Below are positions 8,650-20,614 of a DNA stretch of 64,000 nt, in pieces; within the stretch, counting starts at the first letter, position 1; every line of letters begins with the position of its first letter. The position numbers and the translations under genes were made by a program. The notes beneath the pieces are model-generated. The model did not search any database and was not told the origin of the DNA. It saw only the letters and a list, made by a program, of their open reading frames with translations. The DNA is from SAR86 cluster bacterium (GTDB taxonomy: Bacteria; Pseudomonadota; Gammaproteobacteria; Magnimaribacterales; Magnimaribacteraceae). The stretch covers positions 434,001-498,000 of the forward strand of contig CP097969.1 of assembly GCA_023703575.1 (NCBI GenBank). Direction: 5' to 3'.

Positions 8650-9249
8650 ATGCTTCCTAATTTAAAAGTAGAGAACCTGTCTTGTGTTCGATCAGAAAAG
8701 GCTATATTCAAAAATTTAAACTTTGAAGTTCTGCCTGGTCAAAATATAGAAATTGTTGGTTCTAATGGTTCTGGAAAGACTACATTACTAAGAACACTAT
8801 TAGGTTTAATTGACAAAGAGGAAGGGACTATTAATTGGCTGGATGAAGATAATAATTTCAAGGAATATCGATCTTTTGACTGTTTCTATCAAGGACACCA
8901 AATGGGCATAAAAAACTTGCTTACGGTTTTTGAAAACTTGAAGTTAACTCACAACGCAAAAGGGATGAGCGAAAAGGATATAAATAAGTGCCTTGAGAGG
9001 GTAGGTCTGTATAAGATAAATGAGATGGCATCAGATCTATCCGTAGGACAAAGAAAGCGAATTTCAATTGCAAGATGGCTGCTCAAAGATTTTAAAATTT
9101 ATTTTATAGATGAACCTTTTACTGCTTTAGATGATCCTGCCTCTGATCTAATTAAAGAAATAATTAATGAACTTAATCAAAAGGGCAGCTCATTTGTTAT
9201 AACAGGGCACAGATCCTCAAACATTAATGCAACCCTTGTTGAGATTTGA
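8650..9249 (+). CDS. ccmA: Heme exporter ATP-binding protein CcmA
   Basis: The 199-residue ABC ATPase is the motor of the CcmABCD complex, which releases holo-CcmE from heme loading. Walker A is GSNGSGKT at residues 37-44, the signature LSVGQRKR at about 130, and Walker B IYFIDEPF at about 150 followed by TALDD and the H-loop TGHR. This is a short ABC protein, as usual for CcmA. It is the first gene of a nine-gene operon that runs to 14735 with overlaps almost throughout; a TTAAAAT -10-like element lies about 15 bp before the start. Confidence 0.93.
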   Translation: MLPNLKVENLSCVRSEKAIFKNLNFEVLPGQNIEIVGSNGSGKTTLLRTLLGLIDKEEGTINWLDEDNNFKEYRSFDCFYQGHQMGIKNLLTVFENLKLTHNAKGMSEKDINKCLERVGLYKINEMASDLSVGQRKRISIARWLLKDFKIYFIDEPFTALDDPASDLIKEIINELNQKGSSFVITGHRSSNINATLVEI

Positions 9250-9250
9250 T

Positions 9251-9925
9251 ATGAATAGTTCAGTATTGGATTGGTTAGGTCTTTTATTAAAAAGGGATTT
9301 AATTATTGCTTTTAGAAGGTCCTCAACATATATAACGCCTTTAGTCTTTTTTTTAATTGTTATCACTTTTTTTCCTTTAGCACTGGGACCTCAAGAAAGT
9401 TTATTAAGCTCTTTGGCTCCTGGAGTAATTTGGATTGCCGCTTTACTAGCTTCATTGCTTGCGGTAGAAAGTATATTTAGTGAAGACTTTAGAGATGGTT
9501 CTCTTGATGATTTCTTTATTTCTTTAGAACCTTCTTTTGTCTTAGTATTTGCAAAAGTAATGATCCATTGGCTAATTACCGGGCTTCCGATTCTCCTTGC
9601 CTCTTCTCTTGCAGCAATTATTTTATATCTTCCTTTAGAAAGTTTTGTTCCTATGATTATAAGCCTTCTTCTTGGAACGTCTTTTATGAGTTTGCTAGGT
9701 GCTCTTGGTGCTGCTTTATCTTTAGGAAAATCAGCTATTTTAAGTGCAATTATAGTTTTACCTTTTTCTATACCAACATTATTAATGGGTACTTCTGTAA
9801 TAACTTTTTCGCTCAATAATCAAGATTATTCAGGTTTTCTTATGTTAATGGGCGCCATGCTTGCAATAGGTATTCCATTACTATGTTTGTTAACTGTAGA
9901 AGCCTTGCTGTTGAATTATGACTAG
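9251..9925 (+). CDS. ccmB: Heme exporter membrane protein CcmB
   Basis: This protein has about 224 residues and six hydrophobic segments. It begins with DWLGLLLKRDLIIAFRRSS, which matches the amphipathic N-terminus of CcmB. It forms the membrane part of the CcmAB transporter-like complex. A longer frame starts at 9227, but its eight extra residues would overlap ccmA and do not look like the family start, so the ATG at 9251, one base after the ccmA stop, is preferred. It overlaps ccmC by 8 bp. Confidence 0.9.
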   Translation: MNSSVLDWLGLLLKRDLIIAFRRSSTYITPLVFFLIVITFFPLALGPQESLLSSLAPGVIWIAALLASLLAVESIFSEDFRDGSLDDFFISLEPSFVLVFAKVMIHWLITGLPILLASSLAAIILYLPLESFVPMIISLLLGTSFMSLLGALGAALSLGKSAILSAIIVLPFSIPTLLMGTSVITFSLNNQDYSGFLMLMGAMLAIGIPLLCLLTVEALLLNYD

Positions 9926-10673
9926 GATTTGGAAAGTTACTAAAAGGTGGTTTATTGAAATGGGATCACCTCCTTTATTTTATCGATGGTCTTCAAAGAT
10001 CATTTCTTGGTTAGGGATTTTAGCCATAATTTTTTTATCAGTAGGACTTTTTTGGGGATTACTAATTGCTCCAACTGACTATAAGCAAGGTGATGTTTAT
10101 AGAATTTTATATGTTCACGTCCCTTCAGCGATACTTGGTCAGTCAATTTTTATGTTTATGGCAGCTTGTGGTCTTATTAATGTTGTCTGGAGAGCAAAGA
10201 TATCAGGAATGATGTTGAAATCTGCTGCGCCAATAGGAATGAGCTTTACTCTCATAGCTCTAGTAACAGGTTCTGTGTGGGGTAAACCAACTTGGGGAAC
10301 TTGGTGGGTATGGGATGCACGTCTCACTTCAACTCTTATATTATTATTTATTTATGCTGCATTAATGGGTCTGTATTCATCAATTGAAGATAAAACCAAA
10401 GCTGATAGGGCAGTCTCTATCTTGTCGATTGTAGGTTTGGCGATTATACCCGTGATTAAAAAATCAGTAGATTGGTGGCAAACACTTCATCAGCCATCTA
10501 CTTTTACATTGACTTCTTCTCCCTCAATGTCTCCTGAAATGTATCAACCTCTTTTATTGTGTGTTATTGGATTTTATTTAATTTTCGCATTTGCATTAAC
10601 TTTAAATCTAAGGAATGAAGTCATTGACAGAGAAAGATCAAAGAATTGGGTCAAGCAAATATTTGTAAACTAG
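9918..10673 (+). CDS. ccmC: Heme-handling membrane protein CcmC
   Basis: The 251-residue polytopic membrane protein presents heme to CcmE. The periplasmic WWD domain is seen in full as WGKPTWGTWWVWDARLT, and the flanking histidines that hold heme are in HVPSAILG and LHQPSTF. About six membrane segments are present. It overlaps ccmB by 8 bp and is followed after 3 bp by ccmD. Length is normal for the family. Confidence 0.94.
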   Translation: MTRIWKVTKRWFIEMGSPPLFYRWSSKIISWLGILAIIFLSVGLFWGLLIAPTDYKQGDVYRILYVHVPSAILGQSIFMFMAACGLINVVWRAKISGMMLKSAAPIGMSFTLIALVTGSVWGKPTWGTWWVWDARLTSTLILLFIYAALMGLYSSIEDKTKADRAVSILSIVGLAIIPVIKKSVDWWQTLHQPSTFTLTSSPSMSPEMYQPLLLCVIGFYLIFAFALTLNLRNEVIDRERSKNWVKQIFVN

Positions 10674-10676
10674 GAA

Positions 10677-10829
10677 ATGTTAGAAAATTTTAGTGATTTA
10701 CTTTATATGGATGGCAATGGCCTTTTTGTATGGTTCTGTATGGCTTTTGTTATTCTTATTCTCAGTCTAAACATCCTTTATGCCATTAAGAGGAAAAGAA
10801 AACTTATTAAATTAATCAGATCTTCATGA
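10677..10829 (+). CDS. ccmD: Heme exporter small protein CcmD
   Basis: This 50-codon gene is too short for most ORF filters. The product has one membrane helix (about residues 17-36) followed by a basic tail with KRKRK, the usual CcmD layout. The N-terminal part contains LLYMDGNGLFVWF, which resembles the M-G-x-x-x-x-F/Y-V-W/L segment of the family. CcmD helps release holo-CcmE from CcmC. The start is 3 bp after the ccmC stop and its TGA overlaps the ccmE ATG as ATGA. Position and topology make the call strong despite the size. Confidence 0.88.
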   Translation: MLENFSDLLYMDGNGLFVWFCMAFVILILSLNILYAIKRKRKLIKLIRSS

Positions 10830-11251
10830 ACCCATTAAGAAAACAGAGACTCTATGCTTTGATTGCAGTTCTAATAGGATCACTTCTAGCAACTTGGCTA
10901 GTTGTTTCAGCTTTATCCGAGAATATGAATTTGTTTTATTCACCTAGTGAAATATTAGGAGTTGATATTGATGAAAATGTCTTGATCAGAGCTGGAGGAA
11001 TGGTGAAGCAAGGCTCTATTGAAAAGAGTAAAGATTCTTTAAATGTCAGATTTACCGTCACAGATTATCAAAATGAGTTGATAATAAATTACGAAGGCAT
11101 ATTGCCAGATTTGTTTGACGAAAATGCTGGAGTAGTTGTAAGAGGAAATTTGAAAACCGATGGCACCTTTAAGGCTATCGAAGTTCTCGCTAAGCATGAT
11201 GAGAATTATATGCCTCCAGAGGTAGCCAAGTTAATTGAGACGAAAGAATGA
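10826..11251 (+). CDS. ccmE: Cytochrome c maturation heme chaperone CcmE
   Basis: The 141-residue protein has one N-terminal membrane anchor (about residues 10-30) and a periplasmic OB-fold domain. The covalent heme-binding histidine lies in VLAKHDENYMPPEV; the motif H-D-E-N-Y is diagnostic. It carries heme from CcmC to CcmF. It overlaps ccmD and ccmF by 4 bp each. Confidence 0.95.
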   Translation: MNPLRKQRLYALIAVLIGSLLATWLVVSALSENMNLFYSPSEILGVDIDENVLIRAGGMVKQGSIEKSKDSLNVRFTVTDYQNELIINYEGILPDLFDENAGVVVRGNLKTDGTFKAIEVLAKHDENYMPPEVAKLIETKE

Positions 11252-13155
11252 TACCTGAATTCGGCCATTTAATTTTAATCGTCCATTTAATTTTGAGTTT
11301 ATTGGGTGGATCACTGCCACTTTTAGTAGTTTATGCAAACTATAGAGCTTTTGAGATTTCAATAAAGAAATTATCAGTGACACTTTTTATATTAATAACA
11401 ATCTCTTTTCTGTCTTTAGTTTATTCCTTTCTAGTAGATGATTTTTCTGTCGCATATGTTGCCCAAAACTCAAATATCAATTTACCAGTTTATTATAAGT
11501 TAGCTGCAACATGGGGTGCCCATGAAGGATCATTGGTTCTATGGATTTTAGCAATGAATGCTTGGTTAATAGGCTTTATCTTTTTTACTCGTTCTAAAGA
11601 TAAAGACTTTCTCGCAACAGTATTTTCTATTTCTTGTCAGGTCATCTTTGCTTTTTCACTTTTTACACTCTTCACATCCAATCCTTTTGAGAGAATTTTA
11701 CCTATACCTCCTCTAAATGGTGCTGATCTTAATCCTTCACTACAAGATTTTGCATTTACAGTGCATCCACCCTTACTTTATTTTGGATATTCTGGTTTAT
11801 TAATTCCTTTTGCTATAGCAGTATCTGCAATGCTGATTAAAAAAGATACTAAAGACTGGGCTAGTCATTCTAGACCCTGGACACTTTTATCTTGCAGTTT
11901 CTTAACAATGGGAATAGCGTTGGGAAGTTGGTGGGCTTATTATGAATTAGGCTGGGGCGGATGGTGGTTTTGGGATCCTGTAGAAAATGCAGCTTTCGTG
12001 CCTTGGCTTTTATCAGTTGCTTTATTCCACTCTTTGATCACCAGTCAAAATAGAGGAGTTTTTGGTAAGTGGTCCATACTTCTTTCAATCTTTGCTTTTG
12101 CTACAAGTTTACTGGGTACTTTTTTGGTAAGGTCTGGAATTTTAACTTCCGTTCATGCCTTTGCTTTAGATCCAGAAAGAGGCTTATTTATATTAGCTAT
12201 TCTTGCTTTTTTTGTAATAGGAAGTCTTTTTATCTACTCAATAATGGACTTCGGACATGTTGAAGAAAATAAATATGAGCTCACTTCCAAAGAATTTGGT
12301 TTCTTATTGAATAACTTGCTGCTTGTCGTTCTTGCTATCTCAATTTTATTTGGAACAATCTTTCCTCTTATCTACGAGGCATTTACTGGAGGAAAGCAAA
12401 TATCGGTAGGGGCACCTTACTTTGAAATTATACTTTTTCCCTTTGCCTTAGCATTAGGATTACTGCAAGGCATTGCTCTTTATCTCTCTTGGGGTAAATC
12501 TTCGTCTTTTAGTTTTTTACCTAGAATGCTCATAGAGACTTTATCTATATTTTCGCTAATCATTCTTATTTTATTTGTTCTCTTTGACAATCTATATCTC
12601 AGTTCTTTTGCAACAATATTCTTAGCCTCGTGGATCCTAGTAGGAACATTACAGATAGCCAAAAAAAGAAATTTGAGCTATTGGAATTTCTTAAGAAAGA
12701 GATTAGCTGTAACATTTGCTCATGCAGGAATGGCTATTCTGACCATTGGAGTAGGGGTAGTATCAAGTTACTCTCTGGAAAAAGAGATAATTTTATCGCC
12801 AGGAGATTCAACACAATTTAGTGATCAAACCATTAATTTTCAATCAATAGATGATCTATTGGGACCAAATTACACATCTAAATCTGCCATTGTCTCTTTT
12901 GATGATGGAGGGGAACTTTCTAACATAGTAACTGAGAAAAGAACTTATTTACCCTCGGGCCAGATGACAACTGAGGCAGGAATTCAAGCGGACCTTTTCA
13001 AAGATTTATATATATCGATTGGAGATAATTTACAGTCTAATATTTGGTCTTTTAAGGTTCAAATTAAACCATTTATCCGTTGGATTTGGCTGGGTGCTCT
13101 TTTGATCGCAATTGGTAGTTTCTTGGCGGGAGTGAGACAATTTAAAAGAAGATGA
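11248..13155 (+). CDS. ccmF: Cytochrome c heme lyase subunit CcmF
   Basis: The 635-residue integral membrane protein attaches heme to apocytochrome c together with CcmH. It has many hydrophobic segments, the WWD motif LGWGGWWFWDPVENAAFVPW, and the expected flanking histidines (for example TWGAHEGSLVLW and FTVHPPLLYFG). Length and order match standard CcmF. The start ATG overlaps the ccmE stop, and the stop overlaps ccmG. Confidence 0.95.
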   Translation: MIPEFGHLILIVHLILSLLGGSLPLLVVYANYRAFEISIKKLSVTLFILITISFLSLVYSFLVDDFSVAYVAQNSNINLPVYYKLAATWGAHEGSLVLWILAMNAWLIGFIFFTRSKDKDFLATVFSISCQVIFAFSLFTLFTSNPFERILPIPPLNGADLNPSLQDFAFTVHPPLLYFGYSGLLIPFAIAVSAMLIKKDTKDWASHSRPWTLLSCSFLTMGIALGSWWAYYELGWGGWWFWDPVENAAFVPWLLSVALFHSLITSQNRGVFGKWSILLSIFAFATSLLGTFLVRSGILTSVHAFALDPERGLFILAILAFFVIGSLFIYSIMDFGHVEENKYELTSKEFGFLLNNLLLVVLAISILFGTIFPLIYEAFTGGKQISVGAPYFEIILFPFALALGLLQGIALYLSWGKSSSFSFLPRMLIETLSIFSLIILILFVLFDNLYLSSFATIFLASWILVGTLQIAKKRNLSYWNFLRKRLAVTFAHAGMAILTIGVGVVSSYSLEKEIILSPGDSTQFSDQTINFQSIDDLLGPNYTSKSAIVSFDDGGELSNIVTEKRTYLPSGQMTTEAGIQADLFKDLYISIGDNLQSNIWSFKVQIKPFIRWIWLGALLIAIGSFLAGVRQFKRR

Positions 13156-13673
13156 AAAAAATCATAGACGCATTACCCCTTGTTGTTTTTGCCTCATTAA
13201 TCATTGTACTTTTCTCTTTTTTAAGCGACAGAGATGATCAGTTAGAAACAGCACTGATAGATAGCTCCTTTCCAGAATTCAAACTTGGATCATTATCAGA
13301 CGAATCTAGGGTGTTGACCAAGCAAGACATAATTAAATTACCAGCTTTGATAAATGTTTGGGCTACTTGGTGCATAGCGTGTAGGGTTGAGCATCCTTTT
13401 TTAATGAAATTAAAAGAGGAATCTAGACTTACAATATACGGCCTAAATTACAAAGATAATAAATTAAAAGCTCTCGATTTACTTGAAAGAGATGGAGACC
13501 CATTCGAATTTTCTATATATGATTTTGAAGGCAGATTGGCCATTGATTTGGGAGTATATGGGGCACCTGAAACTTTCTTTATTGATAAAAATGGTCTTAT
13601 TCGAGAGAGGCATGTTGGTGTAATTGATGAAAAGGTGTGGGAAGATAAATTTTCTAAATACCTCGATGAATAA
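13152..13673 (+). CDS. ccmG: Thiol:disulfide interchange protein CcmG/DsbE
   Basis: The 173-residue membrane-anchored thioredoxin keeps the CXXCH cysteines of apocytochromes reduced. It has one N-terminal helix and the active site VWATWCIACRVEHPF; the usual second residue before the last Cys is Pro, here Ala. The GVYGAPETFFID strand with the cis-Pro region is present. It receives electrons from a DsbD-type protein, and a DsbD gene is found at 59214-61262. It overlaps ccmF and ccmH. Confidence 0.92.
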   Translation: MKKIIDALPLVVFASLIIVLFSFLSDRDDQLETALIDSSFPEFKLGSLSDESRVLTKQDIIKLPALINVWATWCIACRVEHPFLMKLKEESRLTIYGLNYKDNKLKALDLLERDGDPFEFSIYDFEGRLAIDLGVYGAPETFFIDKNGLIRERHVGVIDEKVWEDKFSKYLDE

Positions 13674-14070
13674 ACTCATTTTCTTTTTATTATTTCTCAT
13701 TTGCTCTATACATATTAGTGTTGAGGAGAAAGTAAATTTTGACAATGAGGCATATCCTTTTGCTAGTGAGGCTCAAGAGTCATTATTTTATTCTCTTCTA
13801 AATGAGTTAAGGTGTCCTAAATGCCAAAGTTCAAATCTTGCAGGTTCTAATTCACCTATTTCAAATGATTTGAAGCGAGAAGTTTATGAATTAGTGGTAG
13901 AAGGCAAATCCTCTAAACAGATTAAAGATCATTTAGTTGATAGATACGGTAATTTCATAATCTATAATCCGCCTATTGAGCCAGCTACATATGCATTATG
14001 GTTCGGTCCATTCATTTTGATACTCCTATCGGTGTTAGTAATTATTTTTGTTAGGAAAAGAATAATTTAA
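13666..14070 (+). CDS. ccmH: Cytochrome c maturation protein CcmH
   Basis: The protein has 134 residues with a signal peptide, the redox motif LRCPKCQS, the helical bundle DLKREVYELVVEGKSSKQI, and a C-terminal membrane helix. It is the short CcmH form that lacks TPRs, which are supplied by the next gene. A longer frame starts at 13624 inside ccmG; the ATG at 13666 gives a clean signal peptide (MNKLIFFLLFLICSI) and overlaps the ccmG stop, so it is chosen. Confidence 0.92.
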   Translation: MNKLIFFLLFLICSIHISVEEKVNFDNEAYPFASEAQESLFYSLLNELRCPKCQSSNLAGSNSPISNDLKREVYELVVEGKSSKQIKDHLVDRYGNFIIYNPPIEPATYALWFGPFILILLSVLVIIFVRKRII

Positions 14071-14735
14071 TGAGCTATATCTATTTTTTTTTAATCATAT
14101 TTATTCCTTTGTACGCTCTATTAGTTAAAAAGGATGATTTTTTTAAATTTAATATCAAAATAATTATTGTTGGATTAGTTTCAGTTTCTTCTTTGCTAGT
14201 TTATGAAAATATACTTTCTGATGGATCTCTAGAATTAGCTTATCAGAAACAATCATTGGATATATTTCTTGGAGAAGATAAGCAAAAAAAAGAAAATAAA
14301 AGAGAAGAAGTAAATAACTTGATTACTCAGCTTGTTAAAAAAAAAGATGTTGAGCCAGGAGAATTATACATTCTTGCACGTCAGCTAAAGAACATTGATG
14401 AATTTATGCTTTCTAGAGAACTTTATAAGGAGATTTACAATAGATTTGGTGATGATTTGGACGGAGAAGTAGTTGCTGAATATGCCCAAGTATTGTTCAT
14501 GAGTGCCGGTAGGGAATTTAGTGACACTGTATATATTTTGTTAGAAGAAGCACTTAAAAAAAATCCAAATAATCCTTCAGCCTTAACTCTAAAGGGTTTA
14601 GCTGAACTTGAAAAAAGTAATCCTCAATTGACTATTGAATTATGGAACCAAGCTATTCCCTTGTTGAATTCTGAGAAAGAGAAAGAAGATTTAAAGTCGC
14701 TAATTGAAGCAGTAAAAAAAAGAAAAAATCAGTAG
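14070..14735 (+). CDS. ccmI: Cytochrome c biogenesis TPR protein CcmI
   Basis: The 221-residue protein has two N-terminal membrane helices, then a helical TPR-like region (about residues 90-215) with LYILARQLKNIDEFMLSRELYKEI and NPNNPSALTLKGLAELEKSN as recognisable repeats. CcmI holds apocytochrome for heme attachment. It is shorter than E. coli CcmH/CcmI fusions but similar to free CcmI N-terminal plus TPR forms. Its ATG overlaps the ccmH stop, and it ends the operon. Confidence 0.82.
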   Translation: MSYIYFFLIIFIPLYALLVKKDDFFKFNIKIIIVGLVSVSSLLVYENILSDGSLELAYQKQSLDIFLGEDKQKKENKREEVNNLITQLVKKKDVEPGELYILARQLKNIDEFMLSRELYKEIYNRFGDDLDGEVVAEYAQVLFMSAGREFSDTVYILLEEALKKNPNNPSALTLKGLAELEKSNPQLTIELWNQAIPLLNSEKEKEDLKSLIEAVKKRKNQ

Positions 14736-14795
14736 TTTCCTAAGCATATATAGACTAAAATTTCTGGGCAAATGAAAGTTAATTTTGTTTCATTC

Positions 14796-14820
14796 ATGCC
14801 TTTATTCAAGGCATTGGTTT
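14796..14820 (+). terminator. Probable weak terminator after the ccm operon
   Basis: ATGCCTT pairs with AAGGCAT around the loop TATTC, followed by TGGTTTCTT. The stem is perfect but the T-run is broken, so termination may be partial. It sits between ccmI and smc. Confidence 0.45.
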
Positions 14821-14845
14821 CTTGCCCCCTAAAGGAATTACAATT

Positions 14846-17314
14846 ATGAGACTCAATTCTATCAAGCTTTCTGGTTTCAAATCTTTCGTTGATCCAACTT
14901 CTGTTACCTTTCCATCGAGCATGTCATGTATTGTTGGCCCAAACGGTTGTGGGAAATCTAATGTTATAGATGCCGTTCGTTGGGTTCTAGGTGAGAGTTC
15001 GGCAAAAAATTTGAGAAGTGATTCTATGACTGATGTAGTTTTTAATGGCTCATCTTCAAGAAAACCAGTCTCAAAAGCTTCAGTAGAATTATTTTTTGAC
15101 AACAAAGAGGGACGTATAGGTGGAGAATTCTCAAGTTATAGTGAAATCTCTGTAAGGAGGAGTTTAGAATTAGATGGTCAATCTAATTATTATTTAAACG
15201 GAACAAGCTGCAGAAAAAAAGATATAACCGACGTTTTCTTAGGTACAGGATTAGGACCTAGATCGTATGCAATCATTGAACAAGGAATGATATCGCAATT
15301 AGTTAGCGCTAAACCTGAAGAAATGAGAGGCTACATAGAAGAAGTAGCTGGCATCTCAAGATACCTTGAGAGAAAAAAAGAAACCGAATCAAGAATAAAA
15401 AGAACTAAAGAAAACTTATCAAGACTAGATGATTTGAGGGAAGAGATTACGAGATTATTGTTCAAACTCCAGAGACAAGCTAAGGCTGCAGAAAAATATC
15501 ATGAGCTAAGAAAAGCTGAGACACAAGCCCAATTAGTGCTTTTAGGTTCAAAATGGAGAGATGTTTCATCAGCACTAATAGTAAAAGAACAGGAAGTTAA
15601 GAATCAGGAACTCAAAGTCGAAGAGATAAATTCTGAAAAAAATACATCTGACAGCGAGATTATTAAACTAAGGGCAAAGCAAATTGAGCTCCAGACAGCA
15701 TTAGATAAAGTTCAACAGGAGTTTTATAGTTTCGGTGCAGATATATCAAGAACAGAACATGATATTTCCCTTAAAAAAGATAGAGTTAATGAAATAAATG
15801 AAAAAATTTCTACTAATTCAATTCTTATTGATGCAAGATCTAAGGATTTACAAAATCTTGATGAGAGTAAATCATCTACTCAGAAAGAACTCATTAATAT
15901 TGAAAAGGAATTACAGTCTCTTAAAGAATCGGGTAACGAGGAATCTAATAAAGCGGAGGCTAAGAAAATCGAAGGTTCTTGGCTGGTATTCATAACTCGA
16001 ACTAAAAACTTAATAGCAGATCTTTCTGGTGCTATTGAAAATGTACAGTCCAAGTTATTCAAAAAAGAATCAATAGAAGATGAATTTGCAAAGGTAGATT
16101 TTATTCGGAAGGAGATAAGTTATCTAGAATCTGAACCTGTAAAGTTGACAAAGTTGACGCAAGATTTTTTGATTAATGCATCTGAAGGCGCGAAGCAACA
16201 AAGAATAAACTTAATAGATAAAACTGATAAGTATGCAGAATTACAGGCAAAACTTGCTTCACTAAATTCTGAAGGGTCTCATTTAGATGGGAAGATGCAT
16301 GATCTAAAAGAAGAAAATTCAAAACTCGAAGTCGAGTTAAATGAATTGAAGGAACCAATCAGTCAAATACAAAAGAAGTTAGATTCACTTTTATCAGATA
16401 GACTAAAGGTTGAAGACAGATTACTACAATCAAGGAAAGATATTGAAGAATGTAATGCCTCTATACATAACATTGAAAGAGAAAAAATCGAGAAAGAACA
16501 GGCCGCAATAACACTTAGAGAATTACTAGAAAATCTTAGGTTAGACCGACAAGCCTCTAAGATTGAACAAGAGAATATTGAATCGCAAGTTGTTGGTTTA
16601 AATGGAAATCTCTCAAAAATAAAAGAAGATTTAGATAAAGACAAAACTGTTGAGAACTATGCTGCTGAATTAGAGCAAATTGAATTAAAGATATCTAGAT
16701 TGGGTGCAATAAATCTAGTAGCAATGGAAGAATATGATCAAGAGTTAAAAAGAAAAACATTACTTGATGAGCAACATAAAGAACTTATGGAAGCTCTAGA
16801 AACTCTAGAAAGTGCCATAACTAAAATAGATAAAGAGACTCGTACCACTTTTAAAGATACTTTTGATAAATTGAACAAAAGTCTTTCTCTTTCTTTCCCA
16901 AAATTATTTGGGGGAGGTCATGCTGAATTGGTAATGCTGGGAGATGATTTACTCACCTGTGGAATAGGAATCACTGCAAGACCACCAGGAAAAAAGAATG
17001 CGAGCGTTTCTCAATTGTCAGGTGGTGAGAAGGCACTCACTGCAATAGCTACTGTCTTCGCTTTTTTTGAACTAAATCCAGCCCCTTTCTGTCTTCTTGA
17101 TGAGGTAGATGCACCTTTAGATGATCTCAATACCATGAGATTTATCGACCTTGTTGAGGAAATGTCTCAGAGAGTCCAGTTTGTATACATCACTCACAAT
17201 AAGATTTCTATGGAAAAAAGTAAGCATCTTATGGGAGTTACAATGCAAGAGCCTGGTGTTTCTAGAATGGTAGCAGTTGATGTAGATCAAGCTGTGGAAA
17301 TGGCAGCAAGTTAA
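14846..17314 (+). CDS. smc: Chromosome segregation SMC protein, short and apparently hingeless
   Basis: The 822-residue ATPase has both SMC head halves. The N-terminal half has Walker A GPNGCGKS at 31-38, then RWVLGESSAKNLRS and the GTGLGPRSYAIIEQGMIS segment. The C-terminal half has LSGGEKALTA at about 724 and LLDEVDAPLDD at about 750. Between them lies only about 480 residues of coiled coil. Normal bacterial SMC has about 1160 residues with a 150-residue hinge in the middle; no hinge-like globular segment is visible. A helix-breaking stretch near residues 362-385 (GNEESNKAEAKK onward) may be the turn. The frame is intact. The ATG at 14846 (after AAAGGA) is preferred over a TTG at 14822. It is followed by zipA after 1 bp. 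Confidence 0.85.
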   Translation: MRLNSIKLSGFKSFVDPTSVTFPSSMSCIVGPNGCGKSNVIDAVRWVLGESSAKNLRSDSMTDVVFNGSSSRKPVSKASVELFFDNKEGRIGGEFSSYSEISVRRSLELDGQSNYYLNGTSCRKKDITDVFLGTGLGPRSYAIIEQGMISQLVSAKPEEMRGYIEEVAGISRYLERKKETESRIKRTKENLSRLDDLREEITRLLFKLQRQAKAAEKYHELRKAETQAQLVLLGSKWRDVSSALIVKEQEVKNQELKVEEINSEKNTSDSEIIKLRAKQIELQTALDKVQQEFYSFGADISRTEHDISLKKDRVNEINEKISTNSILIDARSKDLQNLDESKSSTQKELINIEKELQSLKESGNEESNKAEAKKIEGSWLVFITRTKNLIADLSGAIENVQSKLFKKESIEDEFAKVDFIRKEISYLESEPVKLTKLTQDFLINASEGAKQQRINLIDKTDKYAELQAKLASLNSEGSHLDGKMHDLKEENSKLEVELNELKEPISQIQKKLDSLLSDRLKVEDRLLQSRKDIEECNASIHNIEREKIEKEQAAITLRELLENLRLDRQASKIEQENIESQVVGLNGNLSKIKEDLDKDKTVENYAAELEQIELKISRLGAINLVAMEEYDQELKRKTLLDEQHKELMEALETLESAITKIDKETRTTFKDTFDKLNKSLSLSFPKLFGGGHAELVMLGDDLLTCGIGITARPPGKKNASVSQLSGGEKALTAIATVFAFFELNPAPFCLLDEVDAPLDDLNTMRFIDLVEEMSQRVQFVYITHNKISMEKSKHLMGVTMQEPGVSRMVAVDVDQAVEMAAS

Positions 17315-17315
17315 T

Positions 17316-20002
<2,687 letters not shown>

Positions 20003-20605
20003 ATGTATAAAGTATTCACTAGTATTTTCATTTTAATAATATTGAATGCTTGTGCATCAAATAGCCCTCCAAGCACCACCACAGATGTTTGTAAGATCTT
20101 TAAAGAAAGATACAGCTGGTATAAAGCTGCAAAAAAGACTGAGAAGAGATGGAAAATTCCAGTTTCTGTTTCAATGGCTATTATCAAACAAGAATCAAGC
20201 TTTAGGGCTGACGCACGACCAGAGAGAAGAAAGCTTTTAGGTTTTATACCCTGGAAAAGAGTTACTAGTGCTAGAGGCTATGCTCAGGCAGTTGATGGCA
20301 CTTGGGAAATGTACCTAAATGACCGAGGGGGATGGTTTGTTAGTAGAAATGATTTTGAGGATTCTGTCGATTTTGTAGGTTGGTACAATTATAAGACTCA
20401 TAAGCAACTGGGCATATCACTTACAAATGCTAGGGCCCTATATTTGGCATATCATGAAGGGCGAGGTGGGTATAAAAGAGGAAGCTATAGAACTAAGCCA
20501 TGGCTATTATCAGTAGCGGACAAAGTACAAAGACAAGCTGATAGGTATCAAGTACAATATGATGGCTGCAAAAAAAAATTAGGAAAAAGATTCATCTTTT
20601 TCTAA
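20003..20605 (+). CDS. Lytic transglycosylase (SLT domain) lipoprotein
   Basis: The 200-residue lipoprotein has a lipobox LNACAS with Cys17. The SLT-like catalytic core starts with VSMAIIKQESSFRADA, where the glutamate is the expected catalytic acid, followed by ARGYAQAVDGTWEMY and AYHEGRGGY, which fit the transglycosylase motifs. It should cut peptidoglycan strands at the outer membrane. The start ATG directly follows the ligA stop, and a DUF4136 lipoprotein gene follows; this order after ligA is common in related bacteria. Confidence 0.82.
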   Translation: MYKVFTSIFILIILNACASNSPPSTTTDVCKIFKERYSWYKAAKKTEKRWKIPVSVSMAIIKQESSFRADARPERRKLLGFIPWKRVTSARGYAQAVDGTWEMYLNDRGGWFVSRNDFEDSVDFVGWYNYKTHKQLGISLTNARALYLAYHEGRGGYKRGSYRTKPWLLSVADKVQRQADRYQVQYDGCKKKLGKRFIFF

Positions 20606-20614
20606 TAATTACAT

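Noticed and set aside
9391-9816. 141-codon frame on the minus strand inside ccmB
   Set aside because: It is antisense to a clear ccmB gene and its composition is that of a complement of membrane codons.
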